Shown in pieces: positions 25,997-34,919 of a stretch of DNA of 64,000 bases. How positions within the stretch are numbered: the first letter of the stretch is position 1; the number at the start of each line of letters is the position of its first letter. A program made the position numbers and the translations under genes. The notes under the pieces were generated by a model. It saw only the letters and a list, made by a program, of their open reading frames with translations, searched no databases and had not been told where the DNA came from. The DNA is from Sulfitobacter sp. M39 (GTDB taxonomy: Bacteria; Pseudomonadota; Alphaproteobacteria; Rhodobacterales; Rhodobacteraceae). The stretch is taken from positions 2,914,001-2,978,000 of the forward strand of contig NZ_WMDZ01000001.1 in NCBI RefSeq assembly GCF_021735935.1, given 5' to 3'.

Positions 25997-26776
25997 CTAT
26001 TCTAGCCCTTGCGCGTCGGGGGTTTTCCAGCCTAGGTGCTGCCCCCCGTCAGTGCAGATCAACTGCCCTGTGACCGACGGCGCATCAAGGAAATAGCCCA
26101 ATGCAGCGGTAATATCGCTGGGATTCGCACCGCGTTCGAGAATCACCTTGGACCGCTGCCGCGCAAAGTGTTCGTCGGTCTGCTTGGCCCCCTTCAACGT
26201 CGGACCCGGACCGATTGCATTGACCCGTATCGCCGGTGCCAACGCTTGGGAAGATGTCTGCGTCAGCGCCCACAACCCCATTTTGCCGATGGTATATGTC
26301 ATGAACTCGGGCGTAAGCTTGCGCACCCGTTGGTCTAGCATATTGATGATCAGCCCCACGGCAACGGGTTCGCCCTGTTCGTCCGTGTCAGGCTCCAACT
26401 CTTGCGCGGCCATTGCCTGCGTCAGAATGAAGGGCGCGCGCAGATTGCTGCCAATATGGCGGTTCCAGCTTTCCTCGGTTGCGGTAGAGATATTGTCGTA
26501 TTCAAAGATCGACGCGTTGTTTACAAGGCAGGTGATCGGCCCGCCAAGCGCCTCTGCCGCACGCGACAGCAGGTCATGCGTCGCGGTCTCGTCCAGCAGA
26601 TCGGCTTGCAGGGCGACAGCCTGCCGCCCCTTTGCCTTCAACTCGGACACAACCTCGTCGGCACCGTCGGACGAGCTGTTGTAATGCACCGCAACGTCAT
26701 ACCCGCGATCCCCGAGATACAGCGCCATCGCACGCCCCAAGCGGGCTCCGGCTCCGGTTACCAACGCGTGTTTCAT
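25997..26776 (-). CDS. SDR-family oxidoreductase, pteridine-reductase/FolM-like
   Basis: 259 residues, Rossmann fold. The cofactor motif is TGAGARLG (residues 7-14): the arginine before LG is the TGxxxRxG variant typical of pteridine reductases (PTR1) and dihydromonapterin reductase FolM rather than the usual TGxxxGxG. NNAS follows near residue 88, and catalytic Tyr and Lys in YTIGK near 160. C-terminal GQLICTDGGQHLGW is also FolM-like. Probably an NADPH-dependent reduction of a pterin; this may matter for tetrahydrofolate or molybdopterin supply, but the substrate is inferred. Confidence 0.8.
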   Translation of the reverse strand: MKHALVTGAGARLGRAMALYLGDRGYDVAVHYNSSSDGADEVVSELKAKGRQAVALQADLLDETATHDLLSRAAEALGGPITCLVNNASIFEYDNISTATEESWNRHIGSNLRAPFILTQAMAAQELEPDTDEQGEPVAVGLIINMLDQRVRKLTPEFMTYTIGKMGLWALTQTSSQALAPAIRVNAIGPGPTLKGAKQTDEHFARQRSKVILERGANPSDITAALGYFLDAPSVTGQLICTDGGQHLGWKTPDAQGLE

Positions 26777-26788
26777 ACCGCACCTCTC

Positions 26789-27748
26789 TTAGATCAGAAC
26801 AGCCGCCATATAGCCCGCATAGATGGCGCACAGCAGGATGCCCCAGATGCGGTTGATATCGCGCCCCAGATACACAAAGGGGATCAACAGCAGCGACGCC
26901 CCCAGCATGACCCACAGATCGAACCGCAGGAATTCTGGATCGACAGTGATCGGCCCGACAAGGCTCGCGATACCGATAATGCCCAGCAAGTTGAACAGGT
27001 TGGACCCGATCACGTTACCCAAGGCGACATCTGCCTGACGACGCAGCGCCGCCATAACAGTTGTGGCAAGTTCGGGCATCGAGGTCCCGATCGCCACCAG
27101 CGTCAGCCCGATGACAGTGTCGCTTACCCCATAGGCGCGCGCGATCATGGACGCATTATCCACCAGCAGCCCCGCCCCAAGGGGCAAACCCACCAGCCCG
27201 AGGACAAGGAATACCGCGATGCGCCAGCCCGGCATATCGGGATCGGCCCCTTCGGGCTCTTCCAGATCAGCGGCGGCAGCGTCTTTACATTCGCGGCGAT
27301 GCTCTTTGCTGTCGCGATACATGTCGTACAGCACATAGGCCAAGGCCCCCAACAACACGAAACCCGCCCAGAAATCGAAAACACCACGATACGCCAGCCC
27401 GATGAACAGCACCGAGGCGGCGATCATCATGTTGAACGTCTTGCGCGTGCTACACTCTGACGTGTGCATCGTCGCCAGTAAGGCAGGCACCCCGAGCACC
27501 AGCAGGATGTTCGCGGTGTTCGACCCCACGACATTGCCCAATGCGATCCCCGGTGAATCGTCCAACACCGCTTTGATCGACACCAGCAATTCCGGCGCAG
27601 ACGTCCCGAACGCCACAATCGTCAGGCTGACGATCAAAGCGGGCACGCCGAGGCGCAGGGACAGGTTAACCGCCCCCTTAACCAACGCATCCCCGGCCAG
27701 CAACAAAATCACCAGCCCCAAAACACTTAGAACCCAAGGCATAATCAT
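26789..27748 (-). CDS. Calcium/sodium antiporter (CaCA family, YrbG-like)
   Basis: 319 residues, about ten TM helices in two inverted repeats. The ion-binding alpha repeats are clear: FGTSAPELLVS with GNVVGSNTANILLVLG in the first half, and IGTSMPELATTV with GNVIGSNLFNLLGIIG in the second. An acidic cytoplasmic loop rich in Asp and Glu (about residues 135-160) separates the halves. The start overlaps the stop of the 55-aa zinc-ribbon gene (ATGA), so the two are translationally coupled. Confidence 0.92.
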   Translation of the reverse strand: MIMPWVLSVLGLVILLLAGDALVKGAVNLSLRLGVPALIVSLTIVAFGTSAPELLVSIKAVLDDSPGIALGNVVGSNTANILLVLGVPALLATMHTSECSTRKTFNMMIAASVLFIGLAYRGVFDFWAGFVLLGALAYVLYDMYRDSKEHRRECKDAAAADLEEPEGADPDMPGWRIAVFLVLGLVGLPLGAGLLVDNASMIARAYGVSDTVIGLTLVAIGTSMPELATTVMAALRRQADVALGNVIGSNLFNLLGIIGIASLVGPITVDPEFLRFDLWVMLGASLLLIPFVYLGRDINRIWGILLCAIYAGYMAAVLI

Positions 27749-27912
27749 CCGCGTTTACCCCCGCATCCGCAGGGAGATTTCCCAATGCGATAGCGTCCAC
27801 AATTATTACATTTCTTCTGGCTCAGGCGCTTACCGCCCAACCAGTGCATCTTTCCAAACCATGCGAGCGTGCCCATGGCGACCAGAAACAATAAGACAAT
27901 CTTAAAGACCAT
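27745..27912 (-). CDS. Small membrane protein with C-terminal zinc-ribbon-like cysteines (55 aa)
   Basis: ATG 27912 to TGA 27745. Residues 1-20 form a TM helix (FKIVLLFLVAMGTLAWFG). The C-terminal part carries Cys35-x2-Cys38 and Cys48-x-Cys50 within CNNCGRYRIG and CGCGGKRG, a compact rubredoxin- or zinc-ribbon-like knuckle facing the cytosol. It begins 4 nt after the S49 peptidase stop and overlaps the antiporter start (ATGA), so it is part of a sppA-like/small protein/antiporter operon. Similar small proteins are, as far as I recall, conserved in Rhodobacteraceae. Role unknown. Confidence 0.75.
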   Translation of the reverse strand: MVFKIVLLFLVAMGTLAWFGKMHWLGGKRLSQKKCNNCGRYRIGKSPCGCGGKRG

Positions 27913-27915
27913 GCG

Positions 27916-28713
27916 TCAGAGCCCGAACCGCGCATAGGCCGCGCGCTCTTCAATACTGTCGACCGCGTCGCCGATGATCTGCGCACCAAAACGGGACAGC
28001 AGCCCTTTTTTGGTGCCGTAGCGGTTGAACTTCACCTTGTCGCCAAAGCGTTGCTTGATCATCGGGCGCAGGTGGCCGATGCCGTCGATCAGCCCCAGCT
28101 CGGTGGCGCGTTTCGCCAGCCAGACCTCTCCGGTGAACAGGTCAGTATCAGAGGATAGCTTGCTCCCGCGGCGTGATGTGACGTGATCGATAAAGTTCCC
28201 GTGGATATCCTCCAGCAGTTGCTTCAACCGCGCGACATCTTCGGGCTTTTCAGGGCGGAACGGGTCGAGCATGGATTTGGACTGGCCCGCAGTATAAACC
28301 CGCCGCTCTACCCCGTGGCGTTGGATAAATTCATCCGCACCAAAAGACGCCGAAATCACACCGATGGACCCCAGAACGGAACTGGGATCGGCATAGATTT
28401 CATCCGCAGCCGCGGCCAGCCAATATCCGCCAGAGGCCGCGACATCTTCGACAAAGGCGATGACGCGGATGTTCTTTTCCTCGGCCAGACGCCGGATGCG
28501 CGCGCCGATCAACGACGATTGCACCGGGCTACCGCCGGGGCTGCTGATTTCCAGAACCACAGCCGCAGGTTTGCCGCGGTTGAATGCTTTGTCGATGGCG
28601 GGGCCAATGCCGCTGTCGTTCAGGCCGCCACGCGTACGGCCCCCGATCACGCCGGACAGTCGAACCACGGAAACCGTCGGACGGGAGGCCAAAAAGGGAA
28701 GGTATTTTCTCAT
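27916..28713 (-). CDS. S49 family peptidase (SppA/SohB-like signal peptide peptidase)
   Basis: 265 residues from ATG 28713 (MRKYLPFLASRP); in-frame GTG 28758 and ATG 28737 would lengthen it. Short SppA form with one protease domain. Signatures: VVRLSGVIGG near residue 14, VVLEISSPGGSPVQS near 55, and the nucleophile Ser in DVAASGGYWLAAAADEI. LGSIGVI follows. No clear N-terminal TM helix is visible, so it may be a cytosolic or peripherally attached protein. It is followed by the 55-aa zinc-ribbon protein and the antiporter. The long overlapping rightward ORF at 28460 is a shadow. Confidence 0.88.
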   Translation of the reverse strand: MRKYLPFLASRPTVSVVRLSGVIGGRTRGGLNDSGIGPAIDKAFNRGKPAAVVLEISSPGGSPVQSSLIGARIRRLAEEKNIRVIAFVEDVAASGGYWLAAAADEIYADPSSVLGSIGVISASFGADEFIQRHGVERRVYTAGQSKSMLDPFRPEKPEDVARLKQLLEDIHGNFIDHVTSRRGSKLSSDTDLFTGEVWLAKRATELGLIDGIGHLRPMIKQRFGDKVKFNRYGTKKGLLSRFGAQIIGDAVDSIEERAAYARFGL

Positions 28714-28765
28714 ACCTTCCCATGTAGAGTGCGCCATACCTGCAAACAAGGAGGGCACCCGATAC

Positions 28766-29527
28766 TTACTGCCTAATCCGCCAGCCGGTACGGAAAATCC
28801 AACCGATCACCGCAAGACACAGCGCCGTAAAGCCCGCGATGGCCAAAAGGCTTGTCACAATCGGCACATCCGCCGATCCGAAGAAGGCCCAGCGGAAGCC
28901 CGAGATCAGATACACCACCGGGTTAAAGTGAGAGATCACCTGCCACACCGGCGGCAGCATAGAGATCGAATAGAACGATCCCCCAAGGAAGACCAAGGGT
29001 GTCACAATCAACAGCGGAACAAGCTGCAACTGTTCAAAGTTGCCCGCCCAAATCCCGATGATGAAGCCCATCAGCGAAAAGCTGATGCAGGTCAGCACCA
29101 GAAAGGCCACCATCCAGATCGGATGCTGAATGGTGATGTCCACAAAGAAGAACGCCGTGAGCAGGATGATCACCCCGATAAACAGTGCCTTGGTCGCCGC
29201 AGCCCCGACATAGCCGCAGACAATTTCGATAAAGTTAACCGGCGCGGATAAGAGTTCGAACACGGTGCCGATGAACTTGGGGAAATAGATGCCAAAGGAC
29301 GCGTTCGAGATCGATTGCGTGATCACGCTAAGCATGATCAGCCCCGGTACAATGAACGCGCCATAACTGATACCTTCGACCTCTTGGATGCGGCTGCCGA
29401 TGGCCGCGCCGAACACCACGAAATACAGCGACGTGGACAACACCGGAGAGATCAGACTTTGCGTGATGGTGCGAAAGAAGCGCGCCATTTCAAAAGTGTA
29501 GATAGATTTGACAGCGATCCAGTTCAT
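28766..29527 (-). CDS. ABC-2 type transporter permease (YadH-like)
   Basis: 253 residues, six TM helices, ABC-2 membrane domain with [12 protein letters not shown] near residue 40, [12 protein letters not shown] near 65 and [17 protein letters not shown] near 200. Pairs with the ATPase encoded immediately upstream (ATGA overlap) as an exporter resembling E. coli YadGH. The transported substrate is unknown. Confidence 0.92.
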   Translation of the reverse strand: MNWIAVKSIYTFEMARFFRTITQSLISPVLSTSLYFVVFGAAIGSRIQEVEGISYGAFIVPGLIMLSVITQSISNASFGIYFPKFIGTVFELLSAPVNFIEIVCGYVGAAATKALFIGVIILLTAFFFVDITIQHPIWMVAFLVLTCISFSLMGFIIGIWAGNFEQLQLVPLLIVTPLVFLGGSFYSISMLPPVWQVISHFNPVVYLISGFRWAFFGSADVPIVTSLLAIAGFTALCLAVIGWIFRTGWRIRQ

Positions 29528-30453
29528 GCCGCGTCCTCCTTGACCAGATCGACAAAAATATCCTCAAGACTGCTTTGCGACGTCTCAAGATCAGACAGCA
29601 CAAGCCCCGCAGCCGCGACATCGGACAACAGCTTGGTGATGCCTGTCCGGTCGGCCCGCGTGTCATAGGTATAGATCAGCGCGTGCCCGTCGTCGGACAG
29701 GGTCAGCGCGTCAGAGGCAAGACTATCGGGGATCGCGTCAATCGGCTGGGTCAGTTGCACCACCAATTGCTTTTTCCCCATGCGTGACATCAACGTGTCT
29801 TTATCCTCGACCAGCAGCAGCTCGCCGTGGGCGATCACACCGATCCGATCGGCGATCGCCTCGGCTTCCTCGATATAGTGGGTGGTGAGGATGATGGTCA
29901 CGCCGCTGGCCTTCAGGTCCGCGACGATGTTCCACATATCGCGGCGCAGCTCTACGTCGACGCCGGCGGTGGGTTCGTCCAAGAACAGGACGCGGGGCTC
30001 ATGCGCCAATGCCTTGGCGATCAAGACACGACGTTTCATCCCGCCCGACAAGGCGCGGATCTGGCTGTCTTTCTTGTCCCACAGCGATAGCTGGCGCAGG
30101 ATCTTTTCAACTGCCGCATCATCCTTGGGTTTCCCAAACAACCCGCGCGAGAAACGCACAGTGCTGATGACTTTTTCAAAGGGTTCAAGGTTGATCTCTT
30201 GCGGTACCAGCCCGATCATCGACCGCGCACCACGGTAGTCGTTTACCGTGTCGAAACCGCCCACAGTGACGCTGCCGCCTGTGCCGGTCGTGATCCCGCA
30301 AATAGTTGAAATAAGTGTTGTTTTCCCTGCGCCATTGGGGCCAAGCAGGGCAAGGATTTCGCCCTCTCGGATGTTCAGCGAGACGCCTTTCAGCGCCTCG
30401 AACCCATCTGCATAGGCCTTGCGCAGGTCGGTGATCTTTACGATGTCAGGCAT
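29524..30453 (-). CDS. ABC transporter ATP-binding protein (YadG-like)
   Basis: 309 residues from ATG 30453, preceded by GGAG at 7 nt; the frame is open to 30498 but without a better start. Walker [11 protein letters not shown]-loop LVPQEINL, signature LSGGMKRR, Walker [13 protein letters not shown], and the switch His in [11 protein letters not shown]. The C-terminal 90 residues are the regulatory extension typical of ABC-2 export ATPases. Drives the adjacent permease. Confidence 0.93.
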   Translation of the reverse strand: MPDIVKITDLRKAYADGFEALKGVSLNIREGEILALLGPNGAGKTTLISTICGITTGTGGSVTVGGFDTVNDYRGARSMIGLVPQEINLEPFEKVISTVRFSRGLFGKPKDDAAVEKILRQLSLWDKKDSQIRALSGGMKRRVLIAKALAHEPRVLFLDEPTAGVDVELRRDMWNIVADLKASGVTIILTTHYIEEAEAIADRIGVIAHGELLLVEDKDTLMSRMGKKQLVVQLTQPIDAIPDSLASDALTLSDDGHALIYTYDTRADRTGITKLLSDVAAAGLVLSDLETSQSSLEDIFVDLVKEDAA

Positions 30454-30518
30454 GGGCGTCTCCGGTGTTGTTGGCCGGAAACTAGACTGATTATCCAAAA
30501 GTGAACAGGCCCTACCCG

Positions 30519-31043
30519 TCAGCTTTTGCTGCGGCCGAACCAGCCCTTTTTCTCGGCCGGTGCATCCGTTGCCTCTGCCGCTTCCGCCTGAGCATCCTCG
30601 GCTGGCCCCTCAAGCGTTTCTTGGAGGTTATTAAAGAACTGGTCCGCCATCTTTTTGGCAAACCCGTCAATGATCCGGCTGCCAAGCTGTGCCAGCTTGC
30701 CGCCGACCTTGGCCTCGACATCATAGGAAAGCTCGGTCCCGCCATCGACAGCAGCTAGCGTCACGTCCGCCTCGCCCTTGGCAAAACCCGCAGCACCGCC
30801 TTTCCCTTCGCCGCTGATCTTGATTGACTGGTCGGGCACCATATCGGTCATGGTGACCTGTCCCTTGAACGTGGCTTTGACGGGGCCGACCTTCTGCACC
30901 ACCGTCGCCTCGAACCCGTCTTCCGGCGAACCGGTCACCTCGGTTGCGCCGGGGACGCATTTGATCAGCATGTCAGGGTCCAGCAGCGCGGCATATACCT
31001 CTGCCGGGCTGGCGGCGATCTGGCGGGTCTCTGACATTTTCAT
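30519..31043 (-). CDS. CoxG-like SRPBCC-domain protein (carbon monoxide dehydrogenase subunit G family)
   Basis: 174 residues. The CoxG/SRPBCC fold covers the first 145: [25 protein letters not shown] is its hallmark start, followed by PG in PGATEV and a later [17 protein letters not shown] stretch. Ends in an acidic Ala/Glu/Asp linker and a short basic tail WFGRSKS. In CO dehydrogenase clusters CoxG anchors the enzyme to the membrane, but no coxLMS genes are nearby, so this is an orphan paralogue. Preceded by GGAGAG. Confidence 0.85.
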   Translation of the reverse strand: MKMSETRQIAASPAEVYAALLDPDMLIKCVPGATEVTGSPEDGFEATVVQKVGPVKATFKGQVTMTDMVPDQSIKISGEGKGGAAGFAKGEADVTLAAVDGGTELSYDVEAKVGGKLAQLGSRIIDGFAKKMADQFFNNLQETLEGPAEDAQAEAAEATDAPAEKKGWFGRSKS

Positions 31044-31183
31044 GGGGGGCTCTCCGTTGATGGCTTTGCGACAACCTAGCGCACATCAATTGGCAACGCC
31101 AAGGTCAAACGCGCGGGTCCGGCTATGGCGATATGGCCGCTCAGGATCTCAACAGTCGCCAAATCTCCAATAAAACGCAGACA

Positions 31184-32146
31184 TTAACTGACCCGTACGA
31201 TGACCTTGCCCGTCGCCTTGCGCGTGCGCAGCAGTTCCAGTGCGTCATTCGCCTGATCCAACGGTAGGACGTGGCTCACATGGGGTTTCAGCTTGCCCGC
31301 GCTATACCAGTCGATCAGCACCTTGAAGCTGTCTGTCAGCACCTGCGGTTTGAAATTCTTGTACCCGCCCCAGAAAAAACCCAGCACGTCTATGTTCTTG
31401 ACCAGCAGGATATTGGCAGGGATTTGCGGCACCTCGCCCGAGGCAAACCCAAGCGGCAGGATGCGGGCCTCGGGGTTGCAGGCGCGCAGTGCCGCCTTGA
31501 ACTGGTCGCCGCCGATCGGGTCATAGACCACATCCGCCCCGCCCAAGGATTTCACCACTTCGCGGATGTCATCGGTTTCGGAATCGATCAGATGGTCGGC
31601 CCCGGCAGCGCGGCAGATCTCGAGCTTGGCCGCGCCACGGGCGCAGGCGATGACCTCTGCCCCCATGAGCTTGCCCAGCTCCACGGCTGTCAACCCGACC
31701 CCGCCCGAGGCCCCAAGGACCAGCAGACGTTCCCCCGGTTGCAGCCGCGCCTTGTAGTCCAGCGCCACATGGCTAGTGCCATAAGCCACAAGAAACGCCG
31801 CGGCATCCTCGGCCGGCATATCGTCGGGGATCGGCACGCAGACATTGGCGGGAATGGCGGCATATTCGGCCAGCCCCAGCAGGCCGCTATAAGCTGCAAT
31901 ACGTTGACCGACGGCCAGATCGGTCACGCCCTCCCCCACGGCGGCGACGCTGCCCGAAAGCTCCATCCCCAGCGTGAAGGGCAGATCCGGCTTTTGCTGA
32001 TAGGTCCCCTTGATCATCAGCAGGTCACCAAAGTTCAACCCGCAGGCATCGACCTTGATCAACACTTCGCCAGCGGCGGGGACGGGCATTTCCAGCTCTT
32101 GCTCGGACAGGGGCTGGTCATAGGCGGTGACTTGCATGGCGCGCAT
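31184..32146 (-). CDS. NADPH:quinone oxidoreductase family protein (zinc-free MDR)
   Basis: 320 residues, medium-chain dehydrogenase/reductase fold. GroES-like N-terminal half with ACGLNFGDLLMIKGTYQ in place of the zinc ligands, and the NADPH-binding motif LGASGGVGLTAVELGK around residue 150. No structural-zinc cysteines are seen, consistent with the quinone-reductase branch (Qor/crotonyl-CoA-reductase-like). Acceptor unknown. Leftward and about 120 bp past the cyd operon, separated by the inverted repeat at 32164-32228. Confidence 0.88.
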   Translation of the reverse strand: MRAMQVTAYDQPLSEQELEMPVPAAGEVLIKVDACGLNFGDLLMIKGTYQQKPDLPFTLGMELSGSVAAVGEGVTDLAVGQRIAAYSGLLGLAEYAAIPANVCVPIPDDMPAEDAAAFLVAYGTSHVALDYKARLQPGERLLVLGASGGVGLTAVELGKLMGAEVIACARGAAKLEICRAAGADHLIDSETDDIREVVKSLGGADVVYDPIGGDQFKAALRACNPEARILPLGFASGEVPQIPANILLVKNIDVLGFFWGGYKNFKPQVLTDSFKVLIDWYSAGKLKPHVSHVLPLDQANDALELLRTRKATGKVIVRVS

Positions 32147-32163
32147 CGGGGGATCCTCTTGCT

Positions 32164-32228
32164 ATTTCACGCAAAAGGGCCAGAGCATTGGCGGCTTTGC
32201 AACCCCCTTGCCCCGGCCCTTGTGAAAT
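32164..32228. repeat. Two-block inverted repeat between the cyd operon and the quinone oxidoreductase gene
   Basis: ATTTCAC (32164-32170) and AAGGGCC (32175-32181) pair with GGCCCTT (32215-32221) and GTGAAAT (32222-32228). That gives 14 paired bases interrupted by a 4-nt bulge, around a 33-nt loop rich in C and G. It lies 18 bp upstream of the quinone oxidoreductase start and about 37 bp beyond the last cyd-operon ORF. It could be an RNA structure that ends cyd transcription, a leader of the next gene, or a protein-binding site. Confidence 0.5.
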
Positions 32229-32264
32229 TACCCAACGGCAGATGCCCGACCCCGCCATGCCCCC

Positions 32265-32375
32265 TTAGGGCATGATCATCAGCCGGATCCCATAAGCCAC
32301 CAGCCCAAGCGCTGCGACGCTCAGCACCCAGATCAGGACAAACCATCCCGTGCGTGTCATCCAGTTGCGTCGCAT
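32265..32375 (-). CDS. Small bd-oxidase-associated protein, DUF2474/CydX-like (36 aa)
   Basis: ATG 32375 overlaps the cydB stop by one base (TGATG); TAA at 32267-32265. The product starts MRRNWMTRTGWFVLIW and is one TM helix, ending IRLMIMP. Position, length and Arg-Arg-plus-helix plan match the DUF2474 family found after cyanide-insensitive bd-oxidase (cioAB) genes and are analogous to the CydX subunit. Probably a third subunit or assembly peptide of the oxidase. Confidence 0.8.
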   Translation of the reverse strand: MRRNWMTRTGWFVLIWVLSVAALGLVAYGIRLMIMP

Positions 32376-33382
32376 CAGTGGTAACCCTCTTCGGGGTCGA
32401 TCTTCCCTCGGAACACCCAGTAGGTATAGATCGTGTAGGACAGGATCATCGGCAGCAGCACCAAGGTGCCGACCAAGGCGAACTTGAGGCTGCTGTCAGG
32501 TGCCGCGGCCTCGACGATGGTGAGCGACGAGGGCACGATATAGGGGTAGAAGCTGATCCCGATCCCGATAAAGCCCAGCACGAACAGCGCCAGCGCGCAG
32601 AGGAACGGCGTCACATCCCAGTGGCGTTGCAGCCCGTGGAACAGCCCATAGACGGCCGCGGCCACCAATGCAGGCACCAGAAAGCTGAAAATCGCGGTCG
32701 GAAAGGCGAACCAACGGCCAAAGAAGGCGTCATTCAGGAAGGGCGTCCAAAGGCTGACGAGCCCCATGAACACCAGTGTCGCAATGGCAAAGGGCCAGGC
32801 CAGTCGCCGCATATGCGCCTGAATACGGCCCTCGAGCTTCATGTTCAGCCAGGTCGCGCCCAGCATCGCATAGCCGACGGTCACCGCAAAACCGGTCAGG
32901 AGAGAGAAGGGCGTCAGCCAGTCCCACCAGCCGCCGGCATAGGCGCGGTTCTCGATCTCGATCCCTTGCACCAGCGCGCCAAGCGCGATCCCCTGACACA
33001 TGGACGCCACCAGCGACCCCCCGAAGAACGAGATATCCCACAGCTGTTTGCCCCGCACCGTCCGCCAGCGGTATTCAAAGGCGACGCCGCGAAAGACCAA
33101 CCCCAGCAGCATCAGGATGATCGGCATGTAAAGTGCGGGCATCACCGTGGCATAGGCCAGCGGGAAGACGGCGAACAGACCGCCCCCGCCTAGAACCAGC
33201 CAAGTTTCATTCCCGTCCCAGATCGGCGCGACAGAGTTCATCATCACGTCACGTTCGCCTTCGTCCTTGGACAGCGGGAACAGCAGCCCGACCCCAAGGT
33301 CGAAGCCGTCGAGGATGACATAGATCAGCACCGCAAGCGCGATGATGCCGGCCCAGATAAACGAAAGCTCTAATCCAAACAT
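32375..33382 (-). CDS. cydB: Cytochrome bd-type ubiquinol oxidase subunit II
   Basis: 335 residues, eight or so TM helices. The structural subunit partnering CydA in quinol:oxygen reduction. The signature DGFDLGVGLLFPL near residue 26, NEVWL-type GNETWLVLGGG near 55, and SICQG-type SMCQG near 128 are present. 10 bp downstream of cydA and overlapping the 36-aa small ORF. With cydA of the short-loop type it should be a cyanide-insensitive (CIO-type) oxidase. Confidence 0.94.
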   Translation of the reverse strand: MFGLELSFIWAGIIALAVLIYVILDGFDLGVGLLFPLSKDEGERDVMMNSVAPIWDGNETWLVLGGGGLFAVFPLAYATVMPALYMPIILMLLGLVFRGVAFEYRWRTVRGKQLWDISFFGGSLVASMCQGIALGALVQGIEIENRAYAGGWWDWLTPFSLLTGFAVTVGYAMLGATWLNMKLEGRIQAHMRRLAWPFAIATLVFMGLVSLWTPFLNDAFFGRWFAFPTAIFSFLVPALVAAAVYGLFHGLQRHWDVTPFLCALALFVLGFIGIGISFYPYIVPSSLTIVEAAAPDSSLKFALVGTLVLLPMILSYTIYTYWVFRGKIDPEEGYH

Positions 33383-33392
33383 CTGCTGTCTC

Positions 33393-34808
33393 CTACTCTG
33401 ACGCTGCTATGTCTTGGGTCTTGTCCTGCGCCACCGGAGTCGTCCCAGCCGCCCGCACGGGCCCGTCGGTGATCTCTCCTTGCGCGCCCACATGGGGACG
33501 TTTGCGCATCAGCCCGAGGATATAGAACACCCCCGCCCCGAAGACGAAGAAATAGACCACGATGAAAGAGATCAGCGATGCACCAACCGCAGGCGCGCTG
33601 ACCGGCGCAAGGCTGTCACTGGTGCGCAGCAGCCCGTAGACGGTAAAGGGCTGACGCCCGACTTCGGTCGTGATCCACCCGGCCAGCACCGCGACAAAGC
33701 CCATCGGCCCCATGACAATCGCCGCCCGATGCAGCCAGCGCGAGCTGTGCAGCGTCCCGCGCCAGCGCGCGATCCCGCCCCAAAGGCCAAAACCCAGCAT
33801 GGCAAAACCAAGCCCCACCATCACACGGAACGAGAAAAAGACGATGGCAACCGGCGGCTCGTCCTCGTCAGGGATCGTGTCCAGCCCGTCCAGCGGCGCG
33901 TTCAGGTCATGCTTGAGGATCAGCGACGACAGTTTCGGCACCTCAATGGCGTAATCGACCCGTTTTTCTGCCTGATTGGGAATACCGAACAGGATCAGCG
34001 GCGCGCCGTCGGGGTGGCTGTCGAAATGCCCCTCCATCGCCATGACCTTGGCGGGCTGATGCTCTAGCGTGTTGATGCCGTGGAAATCCCCTGCCGCGAT
34101 CTGCAAGGGGGTGACCAGCAGCAGCATCCACATCGCCATTGAGAACATGCGCCGCGACGCAGGCCCCTGATTGTCCTTCAGCAGATGCCACGCACCCACA
34201 GCGCCCACAACCAGCGCCGTCGTCAGATAGGCCGCCAGCACCATATGCAGCAAACGGTAGGGGAAGGACGGGTTGAAGACGATCTTCCACCAATCCAGCG
34301 GAATGAACTGCCCCACATCGTTAAAGCCATAGCCCGCCGGGGTCTGCATCCAGCTGTTCACCGACAGGATCCAAGTGGCGGAAAGCAACGTGCCAAAGGC
34401 CACCATCGCTGTGGCAAACATGTGCAGCCCCGGCCCGACCCGTTTCAAACCAAACAGCATGATGCCCAGAAAACCGGCCTCGAGGAAGAAGGCTGACAGC
34501 ACCTCATAGGCCATCAGCGGCCCGACCACCGGCCCCGCCTTGTCAGAGAAGACCGACCAGTTGGTGCCGAATTGATATGACATTACAATGCCCGACACGA
34601 CGCCCATGCCAAAAGCCACGGCAAAGATCTTTTTCCAGTAGTCGAAGAGCACCCTGTAGGTTTCGTCCTTGGTCCAAAGCCAAAGCGCGTTCACCACCGC
34701 CAGAAAGCTGGCCAACCCGATCGAGAACGCCGGAAAAATAATGTGAAACGAAACGGTAAAGGCGAATTGGACCCGTGCCAGAACCTCGGCGGAAAACCCA
34801 TCAAGCAT
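33393..34808 (-). CDS. cydA: Cytochrome bd-type ubiquinol oxidase subunit I
   Basis: 471 residues, about nine TM helices. Carries the heme b558/b595/d centres; quinol oxidation pumps no protons but tolerates low oxygen and inhibitors. N-terminal ARVQFAFTVSFHIIFPAFSIG holds the heme-ligand His, GTNWSVFSDKAG is typical, and the C-terminal region has GWITTEVGRQPFTVYGLLRT. The short Q-loop (whole protein about 50 residues shorter than E. coli CydA) indicates the CioA class. First gene of cydA-cydB-small ORF. The 111-bp gap upstream must contain the promoter; no clear FNR/Anr box was found. Confidence 0.94.
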   Translation of the reverse strand: MLDGFSAEVLARVQFAFTVSFHIIFPAFSIGLASFLAVVNALWLWTKDETYRVLFDYWKKIFAVAFGMGVVSGIVMSYQFGTNWSVFSDKAGPVVGPLMAYEVLSAFFLEAGFLGIMLFGLKRVGPGLHMFATAMVAFGTLLSATWILSVNSWMQTPAGYGFNDVGQFIPLDWWKIVFNPSFPYRLLHMVLAAYLTTALVVGAVGAWHLLKDNQGPASRRMFSMAMWMLLLVTPLQIAAGDFHGINTLEHQPAKVMAMEGHFDSHPDGAPLILFGIPNQAEKRVDYAIEVPKLSSLILKHDLNAPLDGLDTIPDEDEPPVAIVFFSFRVMVGLGFAMLGFGLWGGIARWRGTLHSSRWLHRAAIVMGPMGFVAVLAGWITTEVGRQPFTVYGLLRTSDSLAPVSAPAVGASLISFIVVYFFVFGAGVFYILGLMRKRPHVGAQGEITDGPVRAAGTTPVAQDKTQDIAASE

Positions 34809-34919
34809 GTCGTACCTCGTAGTGAATGGCCAAAAACAACGGGTTTCGGCCCTTACACCCTAGATAGCGCTGCCCCCCTGATAAGTCACATGCTCAAATC
34901 GCCGCAGAAGACGCGCGTG

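Noticed and set aside
25712..26005. 97-codon rightward ORF filling the AT-rich gap
   Set aside because: Starts at the uvrC start codon on the opposite strand, has no ribosome site, and its composition is that of AT-rich spacer; no family resemblance.
34809..34919. Possible FNR/Anr site in the cydA promoter (TTGAG...ATCAG)
   Set aside because: Half-sites are too far apart and mismatched to TTGAT-N4-ATCAA.
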